A stretch of DNA of 64,000 nt from Anaerolineales bacterium (GCA_015075625.1 JABTTZ010000001.1:248001-312000); one strand, 5' to 3'; counted from the first letter of the stretch, positions 1 to 9,415 are shown. The notes: a model not told the origin generated them from the letters alone. Program-made: numbers and translations.

Positions 1-1311
1 CAACATCCGTACCCGAAACCCCTCCCACGAGAGACGATCCGCCGCCACTTGATCGTAGCCCTTGTAAGCTAACCCGGCGGCAATCTCCACAACGGGGCTT
101 TCGCCGCTCATGCGGTTGCGCGGCGGGAGAATCAAGTTTTGGATGATCGTGTGGATCGCCTCTTGGTTGGGAATCCACGCGAAGGAGCCTTCGCCTGTGG
201 TATACCATTCTGTCATATGGACATTCTGGACGAGGGAGAGGCGCTGCACGTTTGCCGGATCGATGGAGAGCGCCAAAGGGACAAGTCCGAGGATGTCGCC
301 AGCGGTCATATCCGTATCAAGGATGTTCAGCAGTTCGGGCAAGAGGACGGTTGCCTGTTCTACCAAGCCCGTTGTCCGCGCCTGCCGCCAGATCGCCCGC
401 AACACCTCCATCTGCCGCCGCCCTCGGTCAATATCGCTGCTGCTGCCCCGCGCCCGAACATACCACAGCGCCATGTAGGGATCAAGCGTGTGCATCCCGA
501 TATTGAGCGTATAGACCTCGTAGCTTTCGGGGAGGGTGTAATCGAGTTCGGGCGATTTCAGGCGGTTGCCCTGTACAGCACAATCGACGGAGATGTTCAG
601 CCCGCCGAGTTTGAAGATGAGCGCTTGAAACTTCACAAAGTCCACGCGGGCGTAAAAATCGATACGCAGCCCAAAGTTATAGCGCATCGTCTCTTTCATC
701 ATCTTGATTCCTTCGCCCGCCCCAAAGCGCCGGTTGCCCTCGTTGACAATCGTATTGATTTTGCGCATCGTGTCGTTGGGGGCATAGACAAAGAGATCAC
801 GGGGGAAATGGAGCATCGAAACCGTCCCCGTTGTGCGGTTGACCGAGACGACGATGATTACATCCGTCCGCGCCACCGCCCCATCGGTGATTGTGTCACT
901 CCCCAAAAGGAGGATGTTCAGCACATCGTCACCGCTGCCGACAGGCGTCGCTATCGGGTAGGGAATCGCCGTGACGGGCGTTAGGGCGGGGGTTTCATAC
1001 GTCCCCATGATCACCAACGTTGGTTCGGGCGTCTTGGAGGGTGTTGGCGTCCGAGAGGGGGTGAACGTTTGTGAGGGGGTGAAGGTTGCCGTTGGGGTGG
1101 GGGTCAGCGTTGCCGTTGGGGGCAGCGGCGTTGGGCTAGGGCGTTTTGTGTTTGTGGGCGGCGGTGGCGGCAGGGTGTTCGTCCCCCCCGCTTGGGCGGC
1201 GGCGGTGGAAAGCGCGTTTGGCGTTAGGTGCGCTATAAACAGAGCGCTGAAAGCGAGGCACAGGGTTAAGCACAGGCTCAGCCTGAGCGCGGAACGGCGT
1301 CGGATGATCAT
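1..1311 (-). CDS. LCP (LytR-CpsA-Psr) family cell-envelope protein, 3' end cut by window edge
   Basis: LCP proteins transfer lipid-linked glycopolymers to the cell wall or process them outside the membrane. Reading left from an ATG at 1311, the frame stays open for 437 codons to position 1, so the C-terminus is missing. Residues 1-40 look like a signal peptide or anchor. Residues 45-125 are a Pro/Thr-rich linker (many TPT/TPS units). The LCP core begins near residue 130 with LLLGSD (134-139), then RTD (148-150) and FPRD (169-172), which match the conserved Asp/Arg positions that bind the polyprenyl pyrophosphate substrate. It is transcribed divergently from the secreted protein at 1558. The family call is firm; the polymer handled is unknown. 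Confidence 0.85.
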   Translation of the reverse strand, partial: MIIRRRSALRLSLCLTLCLAFSALFIAHLTPNALSTAAAQAGGTNTLPPPPPTNTKRPSPTPLPPTATLTPTPTATFTPSQTFTPSRTPTPSKTPEPTLVIMGTYETPALTPVTAIPYPIATPVGSGDDVLNILLLGSDTITDGAVARTDVIIVVSVNRTTGTVSMLHFPRDLFVYAPNDTMRKINTIVNEGNRRFGAGEGIKMMKETMRYNFGLRIDFYARVDFVKFQALIFKLGGLNISVDCAVQGNRLKSPELDYTLPESYEVYTLNIGMHTLDPYMALWYVRARGSSSDIDRGRRQMEVLRAIWRQARTTGLVEQATVLLPELLNILDTDMTAGDILGLVPLALSIDPANVQRLSLVQNVHMTEWYTTGEGSFAWIPNQEAIHTIIQNLILPPRNRMSGESPVVEIAAGLAYKGYDQVAADRLSWEGFRVRML

Positions 1312-1557
1312 CGAATGGTGTACTCTATCATTGACACGGTGGGCAGCAAAACGCGCCAAGTATACCAGATGGCGCAGCGGGGCGATCAACGATTGCCCTA
1401 TGACGGACGCCTCCCTCCCCGCTCAAGATTAACATCCCCTCATTTGCCTGATCGTTCGTGCGCGGCTAAACTACAGACGTTCTCGTTGCGCGGACGACCC
1501 CCGGATAGCTCTCCGACTCGAATTTTCCCCGTGCAACCCATCAGGAGGAACAGAAAC

Positions 1558-3711
1558 GTGAGCCAACGCGACACGTTCATGAAACGCACACTTTATACAC
1601 TGCTTGCTAGTGTCCTCGTTGTGGGGGCGCTCCTCAGTGTCTCACCTAGTCAAGGACAAGGCGGTAATACGCGCAAGATTGCCATTGGCGATCAGGTGCG
1701 GGATACGCTGAACGCCCAAAATTTTGCCCGCATCTTCGCCTTTGATGGGCAGATCGGTCTCCCCGTGACGGTCACGGTGACGACAGATGCGGCGGGCTTG
1801 GGTCTGGCATTGATCCTGACCGACTCGGACGGAAACACCGTCGGACAGTCCGCGCCTGATACGGCGACGCCCGGCACGGTGAGCCTTTCCAACATCGTCC
1901 TCAACGATATACGTCCCTATTTCATCACCGTCTTACGGGCAAGCGGCGTAGAGGGGACGGCGGCGGGCGAATTTTTGCTCACCCTCAGCAGCGCTGCTGT
2001 CGATCCGGTGACGCCGACAACGGTTTCTTTGGCGCGGGGGCTGTCGATCACCCTTAGCTGGCAAACCACCGACGATCTCGATATTGAAGTGCGCGATCCG
2101 CTTGGCGGATCGGTCTATTTCAACAATACGAGTGTCCCCAGCGGCGGCACGCTGAGCGGCAATGCCAACAACGGCTGCACCCAGACGACGCGCAACCCCT
2201 CGGAAAGCGTCCGTTGGGCGGGGGGCAGTATTCCGGCGGGGAGCTATGAAGTCCTCGTCTACTTCAACCGCGCCTGCAACGAACCGGCGGCGCCCGCCAC
2301 CTTCAGCGCGGTGGTGAACGTCGATGGGACAGCACTCCCCGCCGTTACCGGAACGTTGAACTTAAACGAACAATACGTCTTTAGTTTTGTCATTAGCTCG
2401 GCGGAACAATTTGCCCTCCGCGAAGGTGGCGCAAACCCGCTGCTGCTGAACCTGACGCCCTTTGCCAGCCGCTTGGCGAACCCCGCTGCGTTGGGGACGC
2501 GCACGAATGTGAGCGGGCGGATTGGGAACAGCAATCCCGTTGATGTCTGGTCGTTCAACGGCACTGCCGGACAGATTGTCACCATTCAGATGGATGCCAT
2601 TCAGGGCGGCAGTTTGGATGCCCAGTTGATCCTTTTGGATGGGCAGGGGAATGTTGTCGCCTCCAACGATGACGCCTCCAACGTGACGCGCAACGCCGCC
2701 ATTGTGAACAAGGCGCTTCCATCGACGGGGCTGTATGTCATTGTCGCCACCCGCTTTGGAAAGATCATCGGGGGGACGGAAGGCAACTATCAACTGGCGA
2801 TCACGACGACAGGCGGCACGGTGGCAGGGGCAACCCCCGCTGTCTCGCCCACTCCGGGCGGGATCATCCTTCAGCCAACCCCAGTGGGCGGTGGGAGTGT
2901 TGGGCTGCCCGGCTTCCCAAGCGGCAGCATTACCGTCAGCCTGACGTGGAACAACCGCGCCGATGTGCGCCTCTTGATCCGCGATCCCTTGAATCGCTCC
3001 CTATTCTCTGATGTGCGCAACATCTCCGGGGGCGGTGTCTTGGAGCGAACGGATAACCTGAACTGCCAAAATTTGACGGCAGCGCCGACCACCTACGCCT
3101 ATTTCCCGATTGACCCGCCCCTGATTGGGACGTATGAAGTGCAGGTGTGGATGAACAACCTCTGCAACGAGCCGACGCCGCCCACCTACACGTTGGTCGT
3201 TTCGGTGCGCGGGCAGGAAGTGATCCGCGAGACGAACCGTCCCGATCTGAACCGCAACATCACCGTGAACACCTTCTCGGTGGATTCGGCGGGGACGGCA
3301 ACGGCGACGAAAGGCGGCATCTTTGCCCGCCAACTGGGGACGGACATTGGGGACATCAGCGGGCGCATTCCCGACGCACTAGCGTTAGTCTATGGTGGAA
3401 CGTCTACCGGCGTGATCGATGTGACCTCGCCCTATGTCGTCTACACCTTCCAAGCGCGGGCGGGCGATCGGGTGCGGATCGCCATGCGCAGCATCAGCGG
3501 GACGCTTGATCCGTTCCTCTACTTGTTGGACAGCACCGGACTGCAATTGGCGCAAAACGACGATGTGCAGCCCGGACAAGACGCTAACTCGCGCATTGAT
3601 GCGGTGATCCCCGCCGATGGTGGGTATATCGTTGTGGCATCGCGCTTTGGGGCTGTCTTTGGCGGCACAAGCGGGAGCTATGAAATCTCTCTATCACCAT
3701 TGGGACGGTAG
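1558..3711 (+). CDS. Secreted protein with two PPC-type (pre-peptidase C-terminal) domains
   Basis: An extracellular protein of 717 residues with no enzyme domain that I can recognise. I chose GTG 1558 because AGGAGG lies at 1543-1548, nine bases upstream, and a signal peptide follows (MKRTLYTLLASVLVV..., cleavage near SQGQ). The chain is an internal duplication. Beta-sandwich modules with a 'DL-EVRDPL' type strand and paired Cys residues start near residues 164 and 460. Each is followed by a PPC-like module ('VDVWSFNGTAGQ...', about 315-418, and 'YVVYTFQARAGDRV...', about 598-717) ending in the usual G-Y-x-I-x-x-S/T strands. PPC modules normally accompany secreted peptidases, but no protease domain is present, so adhesion or surface display is an inference. 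Confidence 0.8.
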   Translation: MSQRDTFMKRTLYTLLASVLVVGALLSVSPSQGQGGNTRKIAIGDQVRDTLNAQNFARIFAFDGQIGLPVTVTVTTDAAGLGLALILTDSDGNTVGQSAPDTATPGTVSLSNIVLNDIRPYFITVLRASGVEGTAAGEFLLTLSSAAVDPVTPTTVSLARGLSITLSWQTTDDLDIEVRDPLGGSVYFNNTSVPSGGTLSGNANNGCTQTTRNPSESVRWAGGSIPAGSYEVLVYFNRACNEPAAPATFSAVVNVDGTALPAVTGTLNLNEQYVFSFVISSAEQFALREGGANPLLLNLTPFASRLANPAALGTRTNVSGRIGNSNPVDVWSFNGTAGQIVTIQMDAIQGGSLDAQLILLDGQGNVVASNDDASNVTRNAAIVNKALPSTGLYVIVATRFGKIIGGTEGNYQLAITTTGGTVAGATPAVSPTPGGIILQPTPVGGGSVGLPGFPSGSITVSLTWNNRADVRLLIRDPLNRSLFSDVRNISGGGVLERTDNLNCQNLTAAPTTYAYFPIDPPLIGTYEVQVWMNNLCNEPTPPTYTLVVSVRGQEVIRETNRPDLNRNITVNTFSVDSAGTATATKGGIFARQLGTDIGDISGRIPDALALVYGGTSTGVIDVTSPYVVYTFQARAGDRVRIAMRSISGTLDPFLYLLDSTGLQLAQNDDVQPGQDANSRIDAVIPADGGYIVVASRFGAVFGGTSGSYEISLSPLGR

Positions 3712-3728
3712 CAAGTCATCTTTGTCTT

Positions 3729-3751
3729 GGGGGCGCATACCATGCGCCCCC
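3729..3751. terminator. Hairpin between convergent genes
   Basis: A 10-bp perfect stem, GGGGGCGCAT at 3729-3738 and ATGCGCCCCC at 3742-3751, with a 3-nt loop. It sits between the convergent genes ending at 3711 and 3768. There is no clear T-run, so factor-independent termination is not certain. The stem core resembles the hairpin at 22964. Confidence 0.5.
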
Positions 3752-3767
3752 CCTTCCATATCCTCGA

Positions 3768-4190
3768 CTAAGGGGCGCTTTCCTCGCTAGAAGGATCATC
3801 CGTTTCTGCGGCGTTTAGCATCGCCTCAACCACTGTGATGAGTTCCTTCATTGTGAACGGTTTCGGCAAGAACTGTGCCGCTCCAGAAGACACTGCCTCT
3901 CCAGTGAGGGCTGGATCGGCGTTGCCACTCATGAGGATCACAGGGGCATCGGGGTGGGCTTGGCGGGCAATTTGGATCACATCAAACCCTGTGCCATCTC
4001 CGATCTCTACATCGCTGAGGATCAGATCAAAATGGTGGCGAGTGAGTCGCTTGACGGCTTTTGTCAGGCTGCGTGCGCCGCGTGCTTTGTAGCCGAGGTC
4101 GCGGAGGAGTTCGCGCACCGTCTCGCGGAACGTCGAATCATCTTCGACAACAAGGATACGAGGGACGGGTTTGGATGGTGTTTTCGCCAT
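3768..4190 (-). CDS. Single-domain response regulator (CheY-like receiver)
   Basis: A 140-residue receiver domain with no output domain. VVEDD (about 14-18) gives the acidic pocket, LILSDVEIGDG holds the phospho-acceptor Asp, LMSGNAD carries the conserved Ser/Thr region, and FLPKPF carries the Lys-Pro. An acidic tail ends the protein. It lies 9 bp downstream of the FHA gene at 4200-4712 on the same strand, so the two probably form an operon. No histidine kinase is adjacent, so its partner is unknown. It could pass phosphate on or act by protein contact, as other stand-alone receivers do. Confidence 0.85.
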   Translation of the reverse strand: MAKTPSKPVPRILVVEDDSTFRETVRELLRDLGYKARGARSLTKAVKRLTRHHFDLILSDVEIGDGTGFDVIQIARQAHPDAPVILMSGNADPALTGEAVSSGAAQFLPKPFTMKELITVVEAMLNAAETDDPSSEESAP

Positions 4191-4199
4191 AGGGTGCGT

Positions 4200-4712
4200 T
4201 TAGACCTGCCCCTCCATGATGATCTTGATTGCTAAATTGCCAAGGATAATCTCATCGCCGTCTTTGATCAGGGTCGGCTCGCCCGGCGCAAGTTTTTGCA
4301 GGTTGACCATCGTCCCGTTGGCGCTGGCAAGGTCGGTGATCGTCAGCTTACCTTCGCCATAGCGCATCAGAGCGTGTTCGCGGGAGACGCCGCGCTCATG
4401 CCCGCCATAGGGGGTGAGATCAAAGCGCGAAAAATCAGGGTTAGAAAGGTCGATGCGCCCCATAACGACTTCTGTCCCCTCCTCAAACTCAAGGCGCACC
4501 ACCAAACCTCGAATTTGCATCCCAACAGCCGTGCCAAGCGCAAGCTGTCCGGTTTGGCGCTCTGCCTTGCGACGCAGTTTTAGAATGGCGGGGTCTACAC
4601 GCAAATGGACTGTACTTGCCTTTGGATCAAACAGTAGTGTGCCGCATTTATCGCACACTAAGCGATCCCCTCGGATAGCTGTCCCACATTTCGGGCATTC
4701 CTGTTGCGTCAT
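4200..4712 (-). CDS. Zinc-ribbon plus FHA-domain protein
   Basis: This 170-residue protein begins with a zinc ribbon (CPKCG...CDKCG, residues 6-24). A linker follows, then a C-terminal FHA domain, which binds phosphothreonine peptides. The FHA signature is clear: GRID (about 82-85), GVSREHA (around 107) and DLASANGTMVN (around 126). FHA proteins usually read out Ser/Thr kinase signalling. The window contains one such kinase at 34827, but a link is only inference. The receiver gene at 3768 follows immediately and is likely co-transcribed. Confidence 0.85.
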   Translation of the reverse strand: MTQQECPKCGTAIRGDRLVCDKCGTLLFDPKASTVHLRVDPAILKLRRKAERQTGQLALGTAVGMQIRGLVVRLEFEEGTEVVMGRIDLSNPDFSRFDLTPYGGHERGVSREHALMRYGEGKLTITDLASANGTMVNLQKLAPGEPTLIKDGDEIILGNLAIKIIMEGQV

Positions 4713-4914
4713 GCCGTGCTACCTAGTTTCTCTGAATCCAAAAGGACAAAATGAGTTCATCTCCCTATTTTACCATAGGCAGCAGAGAGGGGCGCTTAAC
4801 AAGTGCGCAACAGCAGCGATCCTCCCACAGAGGACGACTTGCAGCGAATTGGCAGCAACAGGGTACAATCGTACCATTGTGCCATTCGTTCGATAGGTTC
4901 ATCCCATAGTCACC

Positions 4915-5721
4915 ATGATCGCCCGCCTACGCTACTACCTCCCTACGATTCTGATCGCCGCTGGTGTCTTGGTGGTGTGGGAACTTGCCGTGCGGCTGCT
5001 GAATATCCAGCAGTTCTTGCTCCCCGCCCCTTCGGTGATCCTTCAGGCGATGTTGAACGAAATCCGCCTAGCGACCACCGCCGGAGAAGGGTCGATCCTC
5101 TTTGCAGCAAGCCTTGCTACGCTGTGGTCGGCGTTTGGAGGGCTGGTGTTGGGGTGCGCAGCAGGGGTGATCGCCGCCCTCCTCACGGCGCGATGGACAA
5201 TCCTCAGCGAGGCGGCAATGCCCTTCGCTATCGCCGCTAATTCCGTCCCGATCATCGCCTTTGCGCCGGTTATGAACAACTGGTTTGGGACGCAAAATCC
5301 AGCCTCGAAGATGGCGATTGTGGCGATCATCGTCTTTTTCCCGATGATGATCAACACGGTGCGCGGGCTGACCTTGATCGACACCCGCCAACTTGAACTG
5401 ATGCAGTCCTACGCGGCAACCCCCCGCCGCATCCTGCGCGATCTGCGTATTCCAAACGCCCTGCCCTATATGTTCAGTGCCTTGCGCGTTGCCAGCGCTC
5501 TCAGTACGATTGGGGCAGTGGTGGCAGAATTTTTCGGCGGGCAGCGCGTCATGTTGGGCGTGTTTATCACCCAAGAGGCGTCCAACTTCAATTTTGCGCG
5601 GGCGTGGACGGGGATTATCATGGCATCGATCATTGGGCTTTCCTTTTATGCGCTGGTGAACCTTGCCGAACGGTTGATCATGCCCTGGCATGTCTCCTTC
5701 CGCGCAGCGGAGCGGACGTGA
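4915..5721 (+). CDS. ABC transporter permease, NitT/TauT/ThiX-like
   Basis: A BPD_transp_1 permease of 268 residues with about six hydrophobic segments. It has the EAA-type loop that contacts the ATPase ('LELMQSYAATPRRILRDLRIPNALPYMF' region, about residues 158-185). It pairs with the NMT1/THI5-like binding protein at 5798, so the substrate is likely a pyrimidine, riboflavin or similar small organic molecule. No ATPase gene is adjacent. The ATPase at 25949 belongs to the same subfamily and could serve it. The region upstream (4713-4914) shows neither a TPP nor an FMN riboswitch motif. Confidence 0.85.
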   Translation: MIARLRYYLPTILIAAGVLVVWELAVRLLNIQQFLLPAPSVILQAMLNEIRLATTAGEGSILFAASLATLWSAFGGLVLGCAAGVIAALLTARWTILSEAAMPFAIAANSVPIIAFAPVMNNWFGTQNPASKMAIVAIIVFFPMMINTVRGLTLIDTRQLELMQSYAATPRRILRDLRIPNALPYMFSALRVASALSTIGAVVAEFFGGQRVMLGVFITQEASNFNFARAWTGIIMASIIGLSFYALVNLAERLIMPWHVSFRAAERT

Positions 5722-5797
5722 GCGGAGACGTATGTTGGAATTTTCGGGTGAGACTCCCGTGAATTCGGATCGAACACTGTGTTACGGAGAAAAAGCT

Positions 5798-6895
5798 ATG
5801 CTTAAGCGTCGTATGTTGACCTTGCTTGTTGTGTTATCCCTTGTGGGGGTGGGCGCGTTTGGACAAGCGAAGGCGCAAGACCCAATTAAAGTACGGTTGC
5901 AATTGCAATGGGTCGCCCAATCGCAGTTTGCCGGCTACTATGCCGCCGTCGCGAAGGGCTACTATGCCGAGGAAGGCTTGGAAGTGACCATCCTTGAAGG
6001 GGCAGTTGATATTGTCCCCCAGCAGGTGGTTGCGTCGGGCGGGGCAGAGTTCGGGATTGCCTGGGTGCCGAAAGTCCTTTCCTCCCGCGAGGGCGGCGCT
6101 GATCTAGTCAATATTGCCCAGATTTTCCAACGGAGCGGGACTCTCCAAGTCTCCTTTGTCGATGCGGGCATTGAGGGCGTGGCAGACCTAAAAGGGAAAA
6201 AGGTGGGGACGTGGGGCTTTGGCAACGAGCATGAGGTCTTTGCTGCCCTTCGCGCCGCCGGAATCGACCCCGACAAGGCGGATGATGTGACGATTGTCAA
6301 CCAATCGTTCGATATGTCGCAACTTCTCAATGGGGAAGTGGACGCGGCGCAGGCGATGACCTACAACGAATATGCGCAGGTTTTGGAGCAGGTAAACCCG
6401 GAGACGGGAAAACTTTACCAACCGGAAGAACTGAGCGTGATCGACTACAACGATGTTGGCACGGCGATGTTGCAGGATCATATCTTCGCCCTCGGCAGCT
6501 ACCTTGCCGAGAACGAGGAAACGGCAGTGAAGTTCATCCGCGCTTCGATTCGCGGGTGGGTGTTCTGTCGTGACAACTTTGAAGAATGTGTGGACATTGT
6601 GTTGGAAAATGGCCCCACACTTGGCAAGGGTCATATGACCTGGCAGTTGAACGAGATCAATAAGCTAATTTGGCCATCCTCAGCAGGTATCGGTGTCATG
6701 GATGAGGCGCTCTGGGCGCAAACAGTGAAGGTTGCCCTTGAGGGCAAGGTAATCACCAAAGAGCCAGAGAACGCCTACCGCACCGACTTGGTGACGAAGG
6801 CATTGGAAGGGCTGATGAAAGACATGCCCGACCTTGACTTGAAGGGTGAGAAATATGAGCCGCAAACGGTGGAAGTGACCCCGGGCGGGGAATAG
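5798..6895 (+). CDS. ABC transporter substrate-binding protein, NMT1/THI5-like
   Basis: Periplasmic-type binding protein of 365 residues. I chose ATG 5798 over earlier in-frame starts because a signal peptide begins there (MLKRRMLTLLVVLSL..., cleavage after AKAQ) and GGAGA lies at 5786-5790. The first mature strand has the family hallmark 'KVRLQLQWVAQSQFAGYYAA', followed by 'GYYAEEGLEVTI'. This pattern is shared by THI5/NMT1, RibY and ThiY proteins, which bind pyrimidine or flavin precursors. It follows the permease at 4915 by 76 bp. The exact substrate cannot be read from sequence alone. Confidence 0.85.
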   Translation: MLKRRMLTLLVVLSLVGVGAFGQAKAQDPIKVRLQLQWVAQSQFAGYYAAVAKGYYAEEGLEVTILEGAVDIVPQQVVASGGAEFGIAWVPKVLSSREGGADLVNIAQIFQRSGTLQVSFVDAGIEGVADLKGKKVGTWGFGNEHEVFAALRAAGIDPDKADDVTIVNQSFDMSQLLNGEVDAAQAMTYNEYAQVLEQVNPETGKLYQPEELSVIDYNDVGTAMLQDHIFALGSYLAENEETAVKFIRASIRGWVFCRDNFEECVDIVLENGPTLGKGHMTWQLNEINKLIWPSSAGIGVMDEALWAQTVKVALEGKVITKEPENAYRTDLVTKALEGLMKDMPDLDLKGEKYEPQTVEVTPGGE

Positions 6896-6907
6896 ACCGA
6901 CAGCCTA

Positions 6908-6935
6908 GCCCTCTCCCTCTTCAGTGGGAGAGGGC
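6908..6935 (+). terminator. Hairpin after the binding-protein gene
   Basis: A 10-bp perfect stem, GCCCTCTCCC at 6908-6917 with GGGAGAGGGC at 6926-6935, and an 8-nt loop, 13 bp past the stop codon. The T-run is weak (ATTCCCC). It is probably the transcript end of the permease/binding-protein unit. Confidence 0.5.
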
Positions 6936-6978
6936 ATTCCCCATGCATCTGCTTTGAAATGCGTTACAATAGCCCCTT

Positions 6979-7392
6979 ATGAGCGCAAAAAATACCTCTA
7001 CACCGATTGATCCCAACTTCATGGAACTCGTTCAATATCATGAACGGGTGTGGGGCATGGAGCAGTACCCCCAACGCCCCACGATGGCGGAGTTGTTCCA
7101 AAAACCGATTGTTATTATGTGGGCGGAGTCCTCGCCGACAAAGACCAACCCCGCCCGGACGACGCTGAGCGCCGCCCAAAAACTCGCCAGCGGCGAGATG
7201 GTTGACCGCTTCATGTTCTCTTGCCACGAGTCGGAAAACGATCTGAACAGCCTCCTTTTGGGGATGATCATGGCGAACGCGAAAACCTCCCCGCTGATGA
7301 GCAACCGACGCATCGCCAAGATTTATTGGAAACAAAAAGAGGTGAAGGTGCGCAATCTGCGCCTTGTCATTGACAAATTGGACAGCGAGTAG
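6979..7392 (+). CDS. Hypothetical protein, 137 aa
   Basis: I do not recognise this family. It is a soluble protein without signal peptide or membrane segment. Notable stretches are 'VQYHERVWGMEQYPQRPT' near the N-terminus and a basic C-terminal third ('RRIAKIYWKQKEVKVRNLRLVI'). Base use matches the neighbours and no other frame is better, so I consider it a real gene. It starts a rightward group with the small membrane protein at 7405 (12-bp gap) and the glycosyltransferase-like gene at 7614. Confidence 0.6.
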   Translation: MSAKNTSTPIDPNFMELVQYHERVWGMEQYPQRPTMAELFQKPIVIMWAESSPTKTNPARTTLSAAQKLASGEMVDRFMFSCHESENDLNSLLLGMIMANAKTSPLMSNRRIAKIYWKQKEVKVRNLRLVIDKLDSE

Positions 7393-7404
7393 GCACTCTC
7401 CCTC

Positions 7405-7617
7405 ATGCCGGCACCCGATTGGATCATTACGAAACGCCTCTTGGGGATTCTCTTTGTCCTCGGCGGGGGCGTCGGTTTAGGCGGCGTCTTGCTCTTGGAT
7501 CGGCTGCGCGGCGGGGCGGGTGATTTCGGTCCCACACAGCAGTTGGCAGTGATCGGCTGTGGGGCGGTGATCCTCGTTGGGCTTTCGCTGATTCCCTTTG
7601 GAAACCGCCCGGCATGA
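7405..7617 (+). CDS. Small membrane protein with two predicted TM helices
   Basis: A 70-residue protein with hydrophobic segments at about 10-30 and 45-65, joined by a short Gly/Arg-rich loop. Its TGA stop at 7615-7617 overlaps the ATG of the next gene (ATGA), so the two are probably translationally coupled. I recognise no family. A small accessory subunit of the membrane enzyme encoded at 7614 is a reasonable inference. Confidence 0.6.
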   Translation: MPAPDWIITKRLLGILFVLGGGVGLGGVLLLDRLRGGAGDFGPTQQLAVIGCGAVILVGLSLIPFGNRPA

Positions 7618-9266
7618 CGACGGAAAAGCGCTCGTTGTGGCGGCGGTGGGGGACGCGGATCGCGCTTGGGGCGGCGCTTCTGCTGATGATCGGGCATCTG
7701 ATCGTTTACCTTGTCTATGGCGTCTCGCTGCTGTCGTTCCCCTTCGACTACGATCAGGGCGAGGGCTTTGAACTGAACGACACCCTTCTGCTCAGTCAGG
7801 GGCAGAGTCCCTACCGCGATAACAACACCTTCCCCTTTTACGCCAGCAATTACCCGCCGCTCTACCACGTGATTTTGATTCCCTTTGCCAAGCTCTTTGG
7901 CGGGGCGTATTGGTACGGACGCTTGGCGGGCATCCTTGCCGGGCTGATCGCCGCCGCCGCCATCGCCTATGCCGTCCAGCGCGAGACGCGCCAGAAGGGG
8001 GTCGCCCTTCTGAGTGGGCTTGCCTTCCTTGCCTCGAATTACGTCTATCATATTGCGCCCCTCTTTCGGCAGCATTTGTTCATGGTCATGCTGGAAACCG
8101 TCGCCGTCATCCTCATCGGCGGAATCGCCGCCTACGAGGGAAATCCACGCCGCCAACGCCGCCTGATCCTGATCGCATTGGCGCTTTTGCTGGCGGCGGG
8201 CTACACGAAACAATTGGCAATCCTCACCTGCATTGCTGTCTTTGGCTGGCTATTGCTGCGCGGGGTGCGGCGGGCGGTTCTTTATGGGATCGGCTTTGCG
8301 GCGGTGGCAGGGGGCTTGTTTCTGCTCATTGACGCCAGCACGGGGCATCAGTGGTGGATCAACATCATCAGCGCCAATGTGAACGATTACCTGTTCAGCC
8401 AGTACACGGGCTTGCTGCGCCAATTTTGGGGGCTGCACGGGGCGCTCTTGATCCTTGCTGGCGTGTTCGTGGTGTACGAACTCTACCTAGAGCGGTTGTC
8501 CATTTACAGCGTGTGGTTTGTCGTCTCAGCGGCGGGAACGACGCTGGCGGGGAAGTGGGGCGCGGGGGATAGCTATTTTGCCACCTGCATTGCCGCCATG
8601 TGCATCCTCGCCGGACTGTTTACGGGGCGCTGTCTTGGGCGGGAGTGGCGCCTGCCGCCGGCATTCTCCGTGCGGGTGGCGCGGCTTTTGGGGCGGCTTG
8701 GGCTTGGTGGTTGGATCGGGCGTTTGGCGCAAATTTTCACGCCGCTGTTGGGAATTGCCGCGCTCAGTTTGTTCGTCCTCTACGGGCTTGCCGTCGTGAA
8801 ACTGCCGCTGAATGCGCCTATGGTGGGGGATATTGCCCGCGCCCTCAACATGAGCAGCAACACGAAATTTCCCCATTTCTACGATGGGGCGGGCTGGACG
8901 ATGGGCTATGCGACGATTGGGCAGATTCCGACGGCGGAGGATGTGGCGCACGGCGAGGAAATCCTCGCCCTGATCCGCGCCCAGAATGACCCACGCCCGA
9001 TACTGAGCGAGGAAGCGGCGTTCAGCTTTCACTTGGGCAAACCCGTTGTGACGAACCCGACGCAACTGCTGAATCTCTATGCGAACGGGCTGTACGATCC
9101 CGCCGAACTGGTGGGGATGATTGAGGCAAAGGCGTTTGCGGCGGTAATCTTTCGGGCGCAGTTTTACCCCCCGCCCATTTTGGCGGCGGTGGATCGCGCC
9201 TATGCGGTGCGGGCGGTGATCCCTATGAATGGCTACGAGTACACGGTGCTATTCCCCAAGCCGTGA
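7614..9266 (+). CDS. Polytopic membrane protein, GT39/ArnT-like glycosyltransferase
   Basis: A 550-residue membrane protein with about ten hydrophobic helices and a soluble C-terminal domain. The first outside loop after helix 1 has the acidic pattern 'DYDQGEGFELN' followed by 'SPYRDN' and 'NYPPLYH', as in GT-C fold mannosyl- or arabinosyl-transferases, where an acidic residue in this loop is catalytic. Such enzymes use polyprenyl-phosphate sugars at the outer face of the membrane. The donor and acceptor are not evident. The start overlaps the stop of the small membrane protein at 7405. Confidence 0.7.
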   Translation: MTTEKRSLWRRWGTRIALGAALLLMIGHLIVYLVYGVSLLSFPFDYDQGEGFELNDTLLLSQGQSPYRDNNTFPFYASNYPPLYHVILIPFAKLFGGAYWYGRLAGILAGLIAAAAIAYAVQRETRQKGVALLSGLAFLASNYVYHIAPLFRQHLFMVMLETVAVILIGGIAAYEGNPRRQRRLILIALALLLAAGYTKQLAILTCIAVFGWLLLRGVRRAVLYGIGFAAVAGGLFLLIDASTGHQWWINIISANVNDYLFSQYTGLLRQFWGLHGALLILAGVFVVYELYLERLSIYSVWFVVSAAGTTLAGKWGAGDSYFATCIAAMCILAGLFTGRCLGREWRLPPAFSVRVARLLGRLGLGGWIGRLAQIFTPLLGIAALSLFVLYGLAVVKLPLNAPMVGDIARALNMSSNTKFPHFYDGAGWTMGYATIGQIPTAEDVAHGEEILALIRAQNDPRPILSEEAAFSFHLGKPVVTNPTQLLNLYANGLYDPAELVGMIEAKAFAAVIFRAQFYPPPILAAVDRAYAVRAVIPMNGYEYTVLFPKP

Positions 9267-9276
9267 TGTTGGTGGG

Positions 9277-9305
9277 GCGGGCGGACGCCCAGGGGGCGCC
9301 CCTAC
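9277..9305. repeat. Dispersed palindromic intergenic element, copy A
   Basis: Read on the minus strand it is GTAGGGGCGCCCCCTGGGCG followed by TCCGCCC. It is one copy of a short imperfect palindrome also seen at 12270, 19792, 28293 and 50477. It lies between convergent genes (7614 rightward, 9416 leftward). The rest of 9267-9415 holds no gene that I can see. Confidence 0.5.
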
Positions 9306-9415
9306 GAAACCCCATTGGGGCGATTCGACGGCGTGCCGGCTAATATTCCCATGCCAACACGGCGTGCCGTGTCCCCTGCTGCCCTCCGTGTGCGAGAGGG
9401 GCGGGAGACCCGAGG

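Noticed and set aside
139-984. Long open frame on the plus strand
   Set aside because: It is antisense to the LCP gene, whose motifs (LLLGSD, RTD, FPRD) are all in the minus frame.
4713-4914. TPP or FMN riboswitch before the ABC permease
   Set aside because: No CTGAGA/ACCCG or AGGATAT/GCCCG type conserved core in this region.
7323-8213. 296-residue minus-strand open frame
   Set aside because: Antisense to three rightward genes, including the GT39-like membrane protein; Arg/Pro/Asp-rich shadow composition.
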